Positions 16,646 to 25,646 are shown, numbered from the stretch's first letter. The stretch: 64,000 bases of DNA from Sphingopyxis sp. 113P3 (GCF_001278035.1 NZ_CP009452.1:777501-841500); one strand, 5' to 3'. The notes: generated by a model from the letters alone, not told the origin. Program-made: numbers and translations.

Positions 16646-17193
16646 GCTCCATTCCCTTCGATTTCAGCGAGAAATGAAGTGAGGATATCCCGGCCCTCCG
16701 GCCAATCGCCCAGATTGCTGCCCGCGTTGATATGGCCGAGCGGACCCAGCGCGATCAGCCGCGAACCCCATTGCCGGGCGCGTCGTTTGCTGTAATCGAC
16801 CGTCCTATAAGGATCGTCCGCGCTGGCGACGATCAGGCTGGGAAACGGCAGCGGCTGCTCCGGTACTTGCGCGAAAGACCGCGCTTCATCCGGAAACACC
16901 TGTCCAGCGGGGTCGGGCACGGCGACCAGCATCGCGCCGGCTACCGGAGTTCCCCGCGCGGCCGCCCAATGCGCCACCAGCAGGCAGGCCAGGCTATGCG
17001 CGACCAGAATGGACGGGCGGTCCAGGGCCTCCACCGCCCGATCCAGCGCCTCGCACCAGTCGGCAAGTTCCGGTCGGTCCCAATCGGATGGTGCGAAGCG
17101 GGTCATGTCGGGATCGTTCCGCTCCCAATGGCTTTGCCAATGGTCCGGTCCCGAACCGCCTATGCCGGGAAGCAAGAGCACAGGGAGCGTCAT
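16642..17193 (-). CDS. RBBP9/YdeN-type alpha/beta hydrolase
   Basis: A 183-residue serine hydrolase. It starts MTLPVLLLPGIGGSGPDHWQ with the family signature GSGPDHWQ, then SILVAHSLACLLVAHW carries the nucleophile Ser in AHSLAC, and a C-terminal GHINAGSN holds the catalytic His. The ATG at 17193 fits the family and overlaps the previous gene's stop by ATGA. The substrate is unknown. Confidence 0.85.
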   Translation of the reverse strand: MTLPVLLLPGIGGSGPDHWQSHWERNDPDMTRFAPSDWDRPELADWCEALDRAVEALDRPSILVAHSLACLLVAHWAAARGTPVAGAMLVAVPDPAGQVFPDEARSFAQVPEQPLPFPSLIVASADDPYRTVDYSKRRARQWGSRLIALGPLGHINAGSNLGDWPEGRDILTSFLAEIEGNGA

Positions 17194-17630
17194 GGCCGTG
17201 CCGTTTCCATGCGCATGAGTGTCTGCTGGCCGGAAGCACATAGCACCTCCTCTCCCTCACGCATTGCATGAACCTTGAGATCGCAGACCGTCAGCGCGCG
17301 GCCGGCGCGCAGCACTTCACCCGTGGCGCGCAGGCGTTCTCCCGCCGCCGGGCGGATAAGATTGAGCTTGTATTCGACTGTCAGGACATCCTCGCCATCC
17401 CCGAAGATCGAATAGGCCGCATAACCGCCCGCCACGTCGGCAATCGCACCAACCACGCCGCCATGAAGGAAGCCGTTCTGCTGGCAAAGATCAGCCCGGA
17501 ACGGCAGATCGAGAACCACCTTGCCATGGCTGGCGTGGATCACCTCGGCCCCGATCAGCCCCATGAAGCTCTGACGCGAGAAGCTCGCGCGAACGCGTTC
17601 GAGCAGAAGCGGGTCATTGGCCCCGCTCAT
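17190..17630 (-). CDS. PaaI-type hotdog-fold thioesterase
   Basis: A 146-residue hotdog protein: LPFRADLCQQNGFLHGGVVG contains the conserved NGFLHGG motif, followed by IADVAGGYAAYSI on the catalytic helix. PaaI relatives hydrolyse acyl-CoA thioesters, often of aromatic catabolism, in the cytosol. It overlaps its neighbours by ATGA on both sides, in an operon with a 2-hydroxychromene-2-carboxylate isomerase-like gene. Confidence 0.88.
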   Translation of the reverse strand: MSGANDPLLLERVRASFSRQSFMGLIGAEVIHASHGKVVLDLPFRADLCQQNGFLHGGVVGAIADVAGGYAAYSIFGDGEDVLTVEYKLNLIRPAAGERLRATGEVLRAGRALTVCDLKVHAMREGEEVLCASGQQTLMRMETARP

Positions 17631-18274
17631 GATTCTGTCCTCCGGGGCACGCCATAATCAAGAGTGCCGAGGCGTTGCATCTCAGCCGTCTGGAACAGTT
17701 TGGGATCGGCCAGATAATCGCGCACCATGTCCAGCGTATCGAAGCCCCAGAATAGTTCCTCGCCGATCGCGAGAGTGGGCACGCCAAACACGCCATGCGC
17801 GATCGCCGCCTCGGTGTTGGCGCGGAGTCCCTCCTTTACATCCGCGCTTGCGATCCTGTCCTGCACATCGGAAAGACCAAGTTCACCGCCAAGCATCTCC
17901 AGTTCGGCACCATCGGTCAGATCCCGGCCTTGCGCAAACACCGCCCCGAACACGGCATCGACGGCATCCGCGCGGGCATCGAGCGCAATTAGCAGTCGCA
18001 GGGCCTCGACCGAACGAAATGGATGCGTATCGGGAAAGCGCAGCACGATACCGTTCCTGTCAGCAAGCCATTGGGACATACGATAGGTCTGCGCCCGCTT
18101 GGGCGGCACTTCCGCTGGGCCGATCAGGCCCCAGTGGTTGAGCAGCGCCCCCAGCAGCACCGGGACCGGGCGTATCTCCAGTCCGAAATCGTCTTCACGC
18201 AGGCGCTTCCACATCAGGAAGGCGAAGGGCGAGACGGGATCGAAATAGAAATTGGCCGGGGTCTTCGTGCTCAT
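17627..18274 (-). CDS. 2-hydroxychromene-2-carboxylate isomerase-like protein (DsbA/GST-kappa fold)
   Basis: A 215-residue protein of the NahD and GST-kappa group: MSTKTPANFYFDPVSPFAFL, then a helical insert, and GVFGVPTLAIGEELFWGFD, the cis-proline VPT and EELFWG signature. NahD isomerises 2-hydroxychromene-2-carboxylate in naphthalene degradation using glutathione. First gene of the overlapping minus-strand operon. The substrate here is uncertain, since no naphthalene genes are adjacent. Confidence 0.82.
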   Translation of the reverse strand: MSTKTPANFYFDPVSPFAFLMWKRLREDDFGLEIRPVPVLLGALLNHWGLIGPAEVPPKRAQTYRMSQWLADRNGIVLRFPDTHPFRSVEALRLLIALDARADAVDAVFGAVFAQGRDLTDGAELEMLGGELGLSDVQDRIASADVKEGLRANTEAAIAHGVFGVPTLAIGEELFWGFDTLDMVRDYLADPKLFQTAEMQRLGTLDYGVPRRTES

Positions 18275-18347
18275 CTGGTTGCTCCTTGGGCCTCATCATT
18301 GTATCAAATTATGAGTCGATCAAATCAAACATTGTATTGGTTCAATC

Positions 18348-18852
18348 ATGGCCGTTACCACGTCCCCCGTTCTTCATCTCGATGCCCTGGAGCTGCAAAC
18401 ACAGGCGCACGGCGATCTCTACGAAGCGCGTACAGCCTCCTTCGCTTCGCCGCTGGGTGCGCACATGCTGGGCGGAAGGCTGTTTGTGGTGCCGCCGGGA
18501 AAGCGGGCGTGGCCCTTTCACGGCCATCACGCGAATGAGGAACTGTTCGTGATCCTCTCCGGCAGCGGCCGCCTGCGCTATTCCGATGGCGACCATGCGT
18601 TGCGGGCAGGCGATGTCGCTCTGTGCCCGGCCAGCGGAGCGGCAAGTGCGCCAGATCATCAACACCGGCGATACGGACCTGCGCTATCTCGCCATCAGCA
18701 CGATGAACGAGCCCGACGTTATCGACTATCCCGACAGCGGCAAGTTCGCGGTCATGGCAGGCGTCGCGCCCGGCGGCGACAAGGCGAGCCGGTCGGTGGA
18801 CCATGTCGGGCGCTATGCCGATGCGGCAACCTACTGGGACGATGAGACATGA
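18348..18852 (+). pseudogene. Cupin protein with one frameshift
   Basis: The first 95 or so codons encode a cupin: AWPFHGHHANEELFVILSGS carries the metal-binding His and Glu, then GDHALRAGDVALCPA. Between about 18630 and 18655 the frame must change by one base, because the remaining cupin, IINTGDTDLRYLAISTMNEP to DAATYWDDET, is in the next frame and ends at 18852. Either a real one-base insertion or a sequencing error explains this. The repaired protein is about 167 residues. It is followed, overlapping by four bases, by a 2OG dioxygenase gene. Confidence 0.75.
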
Positions 18853-19565
18853 CCGGGCGGCTCTCCACCGCCTCCGGCGAGTGCATCGCCACGCCGCCCG
18901 CGCTGCTCCTGCCGCCGGGCAAGCTGGTTGATCCCGGCGACCCGGAATGGGCCGCATTTGCGCGGAGTTGGGATGATCTGCCGCGCGACACATGGATGGC
19001 CGACGGCGGCACCTATCGCCGCAGACGCTATGCCGCCTTTGAGGTAACAGACAGGAAATGCACGCGTTTGCCGCATCGGCCGCATTACCAGGAGCGCGAT
19101 CACAATCCATTGAATGGCGGCGTCGAACGCTGGTTCGCGCCAATGGCCGAAGCGCAAACCGGATCGCCGCTGTTTCAGGCGCTGGTGTTGGGCACTGCCT
19201 CACTTATCGCGAATACAAGCCCACAAGGTCCGAACTCCTGGGCGGTCGAGGCGCATCAATTTCGCATCGAAGCGCTGTCAGGACGGCCCGGCCTCCCCAC
19301 GCCGGAGGGCATGCATCATGACGGGCGCGACTGGGTGCTGATCCTGCTTGTCGGCCGCAGTAACTACACTGGCGGCGAGAGCAGCGTCGAGGATGGCTCC
19401 GATACTTGCATCCTCGAACATCGGCTAACCCGTCCCGGCGAAGCACTGCTGCTGGATGACCGTACCGTCCGCCACAGCACAAAGCCGATCGAGTCCGCGA
19501 TACCGGGCGCCCCAGCATGGCGGGACACGCTGGTTCTCACCTTCGCGCAAGCGCGGGAAAGTTGA
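18849..19565 (+). CDS. 2OG-Fe dioxygenase, IDO/BsmA-like (PF10014 type)
   Basis: A 238-residue protein of the 2OG-Fe dioxygenase family whose studied members hydroxylate free L-amino acids such as L-isoleucine. TPEGMHHDGRDWVLI holds the His-x-Asp iron pair and LDDRTVRHSTKPI the distal His, with an Arg downstream. ANTSPQGPNSWAVEAHQFRI is the family segment before the iron site. With three exporters and a MocR regulator nearby, an amino-acid hydroxylation and export locus is plausible but untested. Confidence 0.8.
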   Translation: MTGRLSTASGECIATPPALLLPPGKLVDPGDPEWAAFARSWDDLPRDTWMADGGTYRRRRYAAFEVTDRKCTRLPHRPHYQERDHNPLNGGVERWFAPMAEAQTGSPLFQALVLGTASLIANTSPQGPNSWAVEAHQFRIEALSGRPGLPTPEGMHHDGRDWVLILLVGRSNYTGGESSVEDGSDTCILEHRLTRPGEALLLDDRTVRHSTKPIESAIPGAPAWRDTLVLTFAQARES

Positions 19566-19573
19566 GGGACGAG

Positions 19574-19684
19574 ATGGACCGCTTCTTCGTCATAACCGGC
19601 GGACCGGGATCGGGCAAAGGCAGAGACAAACGCATCCGTCTCAACCAAAATCGGTTGAGACGGACACTGCGCGCCACTCGTTGA
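19574..19684 (+). pseudogene. P-loop AAA ATPase gene, N-terminal stub
   Basis: A start MDRFFVITGGPGSGKG contains a Walker A motif, but after about 16 codons the family-like sequence stops and the frame runs through a hairpin to a stop at 19682-19684. Relatives of this type are about 180 residues. The stub starts eight bases after the dioxygenase stop, so the gene was cut off here by a rearrangement. Confidence 0.6.
19635..19664. repeat. Perfect 12-bp inverted repeat at the SDR 3' end
   Basis: TCCGTCTCAACC, loop AAAATC, GGTTGAGACGGA. It includes the SDR stop codon and has no T tract. The shape is that of a TetR-type operator or a transposition footprint rather than a standard terminator. Confidence 0.55.
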
Positions 19685-20468
19685 GTATAACAGCGTCGGA
19701 GGCGTGTTTGGCTTCGATTGCCGCGACCGTATCGCTTCCAAGTGGCAGGCGGACGGGCGGGTTCGGCGCATCGGCGAAGTCGACGATCACACGGGCCAGC
19801 CTGTCGGGGTCGCCGGGCTGGGTGTGGTTGAGGCCCGCCGCGCGACTCCTGACAGCGCCGGCGGTTTCCGCATAGTCGGGAATCGGATCAGCGCTGACGC
19901 TGAGCGAGGTGGCGTCGAGAAAGTCGGTGCGGAAATAGCCCGGCTCGATCACCGTCACATGGATACCGAGCGGCGCCAGTTCAGCATGGAGCGATTCCGA
20001 CAGTCCCTCGACCGCGAACTTGGTCGAGCTGTAGACCCCAAACCCCGGTCCGCCGCGATAACCGCCGATCGAGGAGATATTGAGGATGCGCCCTGACCGC
20101 GCCGCGCGCATATGGGGCAGCACCGCGCGAGTGACGGCAAGCAAGCCAAAAACATTGGTGCGGTATACCGCTTCCACCTCCGCCGCCGTCGCCTCCTCCA
20201 CCGCGCCCAGCAGACCGAACCCGGCATTGTTGAGCAGCACGTCGATCCGACCGAAGCGTTCCATGGCAGCCTGTGCGGCGGCTTTCGCCTGTGCCTCGTC
20301 CGTGACGTCGAGCGCGGCGGCGAGCAGATTGGGGTGATCCCCAAGCCGTTCGGTGATCGCCTTGGGATTGCGGGCGGTGGCGACCACATTGTCGCCCTGC
20401 GTCAGCGCGAGTTCGGCGATACGAGCACCAAAGCCCCGCGACGCGCCGGTGATGAACCATGTCTTCAT
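19641..20468 (-). CDS. SDR-family oxidoreductase
   Basis: A 275-residue short-chain dehydrogenase. TGASRGFGARIAELAL is the cofactor site, LLNNAGFGLLGAVEE the structural NNAG, ISSIGG with the catalytic Ser, and YSSTK the Tyr and Lys. The ATG at 20468 gives the classic start MKTWFITGASRGFG. The C-terminus runs into a 12-bp inverted repeat, so the last residues (VSVSTDFG) may be shared with the junction. Next upstream is a SnoaL-like gene. The substrate is unknown. Confidence 0.9.
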   Translation of the reverse strand: MKTWFITGASRGFGARIAELALTQGDNVVATARNPKAITERLGDHPNLLAAALDVTDEAQAKAAAQAAMERFGRIDVLLNNAGFGLLGAVEEATAAEVEAVYRTNVFGLLAVTRAVLPHMRAARSGRILNISSIGGYRGGPGFGVYSSTKFAVEGLSESLHAELAPLGIHVTVIEPGYFRTDFLDATSLSVSADPIPDYAETAGAVRSRAAGLNHTQPGDPDRLARVIVDFADAPNPPVRLPLGSDTVAAIEAKHASDAVILNEWRAVSVSTDFG

Positions 20469-20490
20469 GATGAAATCCTTTCGCGTATAG

Positions 20491-21024
20491 TCAGTTGGCC
20501 GGCACGGGTTCGACGCGCGACCAGAGATCGTTGAATGCGATGGCATCGAAAAAGGCCGATGCGCGCACGATCCGCCCGGCCCGCATGTCGAGGAACCAAG
20601 CGTATGTGTTGACGTAAGGCTCGCCGTCGCGGGCAGTGGCGCGTGCGTCGAAGAATACCACCACAGTGTCTCCGTCGGCATAAAGGCTGCGAACGGCGGG
20701 CTTCAGCGGCGTCTTCATCCGCGCGTTGAACGGGCGGATGACTTCGCGCATGAAGTCCTCCCGCGTGGGATAGGTTTTCGAAGCGACACTGTTGCCCTCG
20801 ATCGTCCAGCGGGCGTCGTCCGCCAGCAGGTCGAACGGGCCGCCGGTGCCAGCGCGCCAGGCGTCGAAGCTGGCACCGATCACGGCCTTGTTGCGCTCTT
20901 CGGTTTCGGTGAGGGTCTGTGCCTGCGCTTCGGGCTGAAGCGCCATCAGGGCCAGCGCGGTCGCGCCGACGCCAAGCGCCGCATTGTAGATGCGGCTTGT
21001 GCGGGATTTCAAAGCGGTGAGCAT
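20491..21024 (-). CDS. Secreted SnoaL/NTF2-like protein
   Basis: A 177-residue protein with an N-terminal signal peptide: basic start, hydrophobic AALGVGATALALMAL and a cut near AQAQT. The mature part is an NTF2-like barrel: NKAVIGASFDAWRAG, FDLLADDARWTIEG, YADGDTVVVFFDARATA. It is probably exported to the periplasm. It lies 22 bases upstream of the SDR start, within the same minus-strand unit. Confidence 0.8.
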   Translation of the reverse strand: MLTALKSRTSRIYNAALGVGATALALMALQPEAQAQTLTETEERNKAVIGASFDAWRAGTGGPFDLLADDARWTIEGNSVASKTYPTREDFMREVIRPFNARMKTPLKPAVRSLYADGDTVVVFFDARATARDGEPYVNTYAWFLDMRAGRIVRASAFFDAIAFNDLWSRVEPVPAN

Positions 21025-21092
21025 GATGAAACTCCTTGATGGGGGAAGAAGGGAGCGGCGCTCCGGGCAAGGAGCACCGCTCAGGCGGGGGA

Positions 21093-21908
21093 TCAGATGC
21101 GGTTTTCCCAGGCGTCGAGCTGGTGCTGTTTGAGCATGTCCTCGATGGCCTTGGGGCAGACGTTGCGGAACTTGCCTTCGTCCGCCGGGACGATCTCGAT
21201 CATGCGATCGATCATCTCCTGCGGGTCCATCCGGCCCTCGGGCGTGGCGAAGAAATCGTCGAAGCCCTTGCGCAGATCGGCACGCTTGGTGAAGTTCACA
21301 TTGTCGTCGAGCCAGCGGAACGGATTGTCGGCCATCGTCTCGTTGTAGCCGGTGTAATAGGCGCCCGGATTGATGGTCTGGACCTTGATGCCGTAAGCGC
21401 GAAGCTCCTGCTGCATCGCCTCCGCGAACGCCTCGAGGGCGTGCTTGGTGGAGACATAGGTGCCCCAGTTCGCCGGGGTGAACAGGCCGCCCATCGAGGA
21501 GGTGTAGACTACCTTCTTGCCCTGCGCCTTACCTTCGCGGACCCAGCGCTGGACGACGCCCTGCGTCAGCTCGAGCGGCAAGAAGACGTTCACTTCATAG
21601 TTCCTGCGAACGATATCGACGGGGATTTCCCACACCGGGCCGGGTTCGCCCATGCCGGCATTGTTCCACAGCACGTCAAAGTCCCACTTGAACGCCTGTT
21701 TGATGTCATAGGGATCGGTGAGGTCGAGCCGCTCGACACGGATCTTGTCGGACAGCCCCAGCGCTTCGACTTCCTCGCGCAGCGGCGTGACCTGCGAGGA
21801 GACCTGCGCCGTGGCGATGATATTATGCCCGTTGCGGGCCATGCCGATGGCAGCAGCCTTGCCAAAGCCCGTGGCGCCGCCGGTGATGAGGATGGTCTTG
21901 GTCGTCAT
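21093..21908 (-). CDS. SDR-family oxidoreductase (second)
   Basis: A 271-residue SDR. TGGATGFGKAAAIGMAR is the dinucleotide site, WNNAGMGEPGPVW replaces NNAG, TSSMGG has the catalytic Ser, and YVSTK the Tyr and Lys. The sequence around PGAYYTGYNETMADNPFRW is unusual for classical SDRs but fits one subgroup. Same direction and probably same operon as the SnoaL-like and first SDR genes; an AraC regulator lies further upstream. Confidence 0.9.
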   Translation of the reverse strand: MTTKTILITGGATGFGKAAAIGMARNGHNIIATAQVSSQVTPLREEVEALGLSDKIRVERLDLTDPYDIKQAFKWDFDVLWNNAGMGEPGPVWEIPVDIVRRNYEVNVFLPLELTQGVVQRWVREGKAQGKKVVYTSSMGGLFTPANWGTYVSTKHALEAFAEAMQQELRAYGIKVQTINPGAYYTGYNETMADNPFRWLDDNVNFTKRADLRKGFDDFFATPEGRMDPQEMIDRMIEIVPADEGKFRNVCPKAIEDMLKQHQLDAWENRI

Positions 21909-21959
21909 GATGAATATCCTTTCAAGGTCTTGAGTGCATTGAGATCTGTTGGTGAGTAA

Positions 21960-22361
21960 TCAGCTGCCGATCGCCGCCGCAGCGGCCTCTGCTATGGCGA
22001 GATCCTGCGCGACCGCGCCGCCGGAGACCCCGACCGCGCCGATCAACGTGCCTTGGGCGTCCCGGATAGGGAGGCCGCCGGCGAAGACGACGAGGCCGCC
22101 ATTGCTGTTCTCCAGCCCCGGCGAGGTGCCGCCGGTCTTGCAGAACTCGCCGACATCCTGTGTCGCCATGCCGAAGAGCGCCGATGTGCGGGCCTTGCCG
22201 ATGGCGATGTCGATGGAGCCGAGCAGCGCTCCGTCCATCCGGCTGAACGCCTTCAGGTGGACGGCGCCGTCGAGAACCGCAATGTTCGCGGCAACGCCGA
22301 TTTCAGAAGCCCGGGCCTCGCCGGCGGCGATGACTGTCCGGGCCTGGTCGATGGTAATCAT
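21960..22361 (-). CDS. GlcG/HbpS-family haem-binding-like protein
   Basis: A 133-residue protein with the GlcG/HbpS fold: ITIDQARTVIAAGEARA, then VAVLDGAVHLKAF and IGAVGVSGGAVAQDLAIAEA at the end. Members bind haem or act as accessory proteins for oxidative pathways; function here is unknown. No signal peptide. It is first in a minus-strand group of four genes and lies 155 bases from the AraC regulator stop. Confidence 0.85.
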   Translation of the reverse strand: MITIDQARTVIAAGEARASEIGVAANIAVLDGAVHLKAFSRMDGALLGSIDIAIGKARTSALFGMATQDVGEFCKTGGTSPGLENSNGGLVVFAGGLPIRDAQGTLIGAVGVSGGAVAQDLAIAEAAAAAIGS

Positions 22362-22516
22362 GCCAGTTCTCCTGCCTTCGAGGATCGGGACGGAGAGGAA
22401 GTTCCCCGTTCCGATAAGACAGGTTTAGGCGGCGGCGATGCGGGGGTATTTCCACATCCTGCGGAGCGATGCGCAGATATTGCTGAAGTAAATGTCCTGC
22501 GAACCTGTGGTACGAA

Positions 22517-23398
22517 TTACCGGCGATGCTGCTCGCGGTATTGACCGGGCGTCAGGCCGGTCGCCTTGCGGAACACACGGATGAAGTTCGCCTGCGAGCC
22601 GAAGCCGGTATCGAGCGCGATTTCCACAAGCGAACTATGATGGAGCGCCAGCTTCTCGCGCGCGGCCTGCACGCGCCGCTCGGTGACATAACGGTGCGGT
22701 GTCAGGCCGGTTGCCTCACGAAACAGACGCGAGAAGTGAAACGGACTGAGAAATGCCTCCGCCGCAAGATCGTCAAGCGAAAGGTCGTCGGCTAGCCGCG
22801 CCTCGATGAAATCGAGCACGCGCGCGAGGCGTCGCGGCTCCAGCGAGGGGGCGCGGCTCGGCGGCCGCCAGCGGTCCGCCGCATAGTGCCCAAGCAGATG
22901 CCCGGCGAGCGCCGCCTGCATTCCGTCGACGAACAGCCGGTCGGTCGACTGCACCTCGCGGCCGAGCATCGAACGGAACGCCATCCCGATCTGATGCAGC
23001 ATCGGATCGGCAAAGCCTCCGGCATAGGCGAGACGCACCTTGTCGGGATCGAGATCGTAATCAGCGAGCGCGCTGTGATCGATCAGCGTGGAGGGCAGAT
23101 AGAGATGCAGGCATTCCATCGAGCCGGTGAGTTCAATACGGCTTTCCTCCGTGCCCACCGGCACGATCCAGCCCATGCCGGGCTGAGCGAAGACCTCCTG
23201 CGTCTGCCCGTCGCCCGTGCGACTGACTCCCGCCCGGCCCGAAAGCATCAGCACTACCTCCGTGCATTGCGGCGTCAGTGCCGCCTGCTCGCCGGGTTGC
23301 AGCAACCGATGCTCCACGCGCAATGTCGGCCAGTCCACCGCATCGCTGAGCGGCTGGCTCGACAGATATTTGATGTCCCCATGCGCCTGCAAAACCAT
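22517..23398 (-). CDS. AraC-family transcriptional regulator
   Basis: A 293-residue regulator with an N-terminal cupin-like sensor (VVLMLSGRAGVSRTGDG) and a C-terminal AraC double helix-turn-helix. FLSPFHFSRLFREATGLTPH and FGSQANFIRVFRKATGLTP are the two recognition helices with the PHRYVTERR stretch between. It lies upstream of the SDR/HbpS group and is its likely regulator. Confidence 0.9.
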   Translation of the reverse strand: MVLQAHGDIKYLSSQPLSDAVDWPTLRVEHRLLQPGEQAALTPQCTEVVLMLSGRAGVSRTGDGQTQEVFAQPGMGWIVPVGTEESRIELTGSMECLHLYLPSTLIDHSALADYDLDPDKVRLAYAGGFADPMLHQIGMAFRSMLGREVQSTDRLFVDGMQAALAGHLLGHYAADRWRPPSRAPSLEPRRLARVLDFIEARLADDLSLDDLAAEAFLSPFHFSRLFREATGLTPHRYVTERRVQAAREKLALHHSSLVEIALDTGFGSQANFIRVFRKATGLTPGQYREQHRR

Positions 23399-23417
23399 GC
23401 CGCACCTCAGCGCAATT

Positions 23418-24098
23418 TTAACTCAATATAGAAAACGCGCAATAATGCTGAGATAGTGGTCGTTCCGGAGCATAAAGGGTCGTCGTATCCTTTGTGACTT
23501 CGACGAAGGGATCGTGGCGCATCGTCGTCCAGTCAAGCAGACCCGGCACCTTCCATCGCGTGTCGCCCGTCCCGTTGCCGGCGATCTTCATGACCGCGGA
23601 AACCAGCTCATGATCCCAGATGCGGCCATAGTCCGGCCCGGTCACGGCGCGCAGCTCGGTTCGCCCGTCTCCGGTCTCGAGGGTCTTCACCAGTTCGCCG
23701 CGATGCGCGAGCAAGCCGTGCTGCATGTTGATCCCCGCCAGGGCCGCAGGCAGCTGGCGCAAATATCCCGCGGGTGCGCCCACGAGACTGCAGAGCTGGC
23801 CGAACGACCAGTGCGTGGGAGCCACGGGCTCGGGCCGTTCGGGCAGGATGAGGCTCAGGCGCTCGGGATTGTCGGCAGCCGCTTCGACGCGGATCGCGCG
23901 TGTTTCGACCGTGCGCGCCGTTGCCGCCTCGGCGCGCGCCCGGACAGTTTCATAAAGGTCGCCGAGTGACAGGAACCGTTCGTCGTCAGGGCGCGAAAAC
24001 CATTCCGAAGAAACGCGGCCGATCCGCTGTCCGCGCGAGATGTCGACCTTATAGCCCTGGGGTTTGCCGGCGGATTGGCTCGGGCTGGGAAATGTCAT
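23418..24098 (-). pseudogene. DUF932 gene, 3' truncated
   Basis: The first 215 or so residues match DUF932 proteins, typical of phage and plasmid DNA: a conserved THWSFGQLCSLVGAPAGYLR segment, VTGPDYGRIWDHELV, and RHDPFVEVTKDTTTLYA. The family then continues with a long conserved domain, but here it breaks at about 23460 into unrelated sequence and stops. The start at 24098 (MTFPSPSQSAGKP) is family-like. This marks an old mobile-element border beside the AraC gene. Confidence 0.75.
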
Positions 24099-24299
24099 GG
24101 CTGTTCTCCACGACGGGTCCGGGAGCCTCTCTCCCGGCAAATGCCCGTCACGGCATGCCGCAGGCCCTCTCCCTCTCCAGCGAAAAGCGGGAGCGCGGCG
24201 CAACGCTCGCCCGCCAGCTCAACTGTTCAAGGCCATTTCATTCCAAAAAATGCCCGTTTGAAACAATCCCCGACCATCCAACCTGCCCATCAAGATCAT

Positions 24300-25646
24300 A
24301 TGATGGAGTATGATTTTGACCTGATCGTAATTGGAGCTGGCTCGGGCGGGGTCCGCGCGGCGCGTGTCGCGGCAGCCCATGGCGCCAACGTGGCTGTTGC
24401 GGAGGAACATCGCGTCGGCGGCACCTGCGTGATCCGCGGCTGCGTGCCCAAGAAGATGTTGGTCTATGGCTCGCATTTCGCCGAAGATGTGCGCGATGCC
24501 GCACATTATGGCTGGAATCTAGGCGAGACGAGCTTCGAATGGGAGACGCTGCGCGACAATATCAATGCCGATGTGGATCGGCTTGAGGGTCTCTATACCA
24601 ACACGCTCGACAACAATGATGTGGAGCTTTTCCGCGAGCGCGCTACCATCTCCGGGCCGAACAAGGTGATGCTCCAGAGCGGCCGCGAGGTGAGTTCCCG
24701 ATATATTCTCGTTGCGACCGGTGCGTGGCCTATGGTGCCCAAGGTACCGGGGGCCGAGTTAGGCATTACCTCCAACGAGGTCTTCTATCTCGAGAAACTG
24801 CCCCGGCGCGTTATGATCGCTGGCGCCGGCTATATCGCCAACGAATTTGCGGGCATCTTCCATGCGCTGGGCTGCCACGTAACGGTGGTCAACCGCTCGG
24901 ACCAGATCCTGCGCGGTTACGATGAGCAAATTCGCGACCGGCTGCTCCAAATCTCCACCCAGAAGGGAATCGAGTTCATCTTCAACGCCAACTTCGAGAG
25001 AATCGAAAAGAAGGACGACGAAACGCTCCGCGTTCATTTTGACGAGCACCCCGGTTGCGACACCGACCTTCTGCTGTTCGCAATCGGCCGCAGCCCGAAA
25101 ATCGAAGGGCTTGGCCTCGAGGAGGCCGGAGTGAAAATCGACGACAAGGGCGCAATTATGGTCGACGCCGATTACCGTTCGTCGGTGCCGTCGATCTTCG
25201 CGATTGGCGATGTCACCAATCGGGTGCAATTGACCCCCGTCGCGATCCGCGAGGGCCAGGCCTTCGCAGATGCTATCTTCGGCAACAAGCCGACCCGAGT
25301 CGACTATGCGACGATCCCGAGCGCGGTTTTCTCCAGTCCACCAATGGCGGGTGTCGGGTTTACCGAGCGCGAAGCGCGCGAACAGTTCGGCGCGGTGAAA
25401 ATCTACACCTCGGATTTCAGGCCGATGCGCAATGTCCTCGCCGGGCGACAGGAACGATCACTCTACAAACTGGTCGTCCATGCCGAAACCGACGTCGTCC
25501 TGGGCATTCACATGATCAGCCCCGACGCCCCCGAAATCCTGCAAGCGGCCGCGATTGCGGTGAAAGCACGACTCACCAAGGCACAGTTCGACGAGACTAT
25601 CGCGCTTCACCCTTCGATGGCCGAGGAGTTGGTACTTATGCGGTGA
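24300..25646 (+). CDS. gor: Glutathione-disulfide reductase
   Basis: A 448-residue flavoprotein disulfide reductase reducing GSSG with NADPH. The FAD site is IGAGSGGVRAARVAA, the redox disulfide is in GGTCVIRGCVPKKM, the NADPH site is GAGYIANEFAGIF, and the C-terminal HPSMAEE carries the active-site His and Glu. Length matches the family. The start is ATG at 24300 or 24303; no strong ribosome site is seen. A GST gene follows 187 bases later, and together they suggest a thiol-detoxification block. Confidence 0.92.
   Translation: MMEYDFDLIVIGAGSGGVRAARVAAAHGANVAVAEEHRVGGTCVIRGCVPKKMLVYGSHFAEDVRDAAHYGWNLGETSFEWETLRDNINADVDRLEGLYTNTLDNNDVELFRERATISGPNKVMLQSGREVSSRYILVATGAWPMVPKVPGAELGITSNEVFYLEKLPRRVMIAGAGYIANEFAGIFHALGCHVTVVNRSDQILRGYDEQIRDRLLQISTQKGIEFIFNANFERIEKKDDETLRVHFDEHPGCDTDLLLFAIGRSPKIEGLGLEEAGVKIDDKGAIMVDADYRSSVPSIFAIGDVTNRVQLTPVAIREGQAFADAIFGNKPTRVDYATIPSAVFSSPPMAGVGFTEREAREQFGAVKIYTSDFRPMRNVLAGRQERSLYKLVVHAETDVVLGIHMISPDAPEILQAAAIAVKARLTKAQFDETIALHPSMAEELVLMR

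Noticed and set aside
19635..19664. Rho-independent terminator for the SDR gene
   Set aside because: The hairpin is perfect but no T tract follows on either strand, so it is listed as a repeat or operator.
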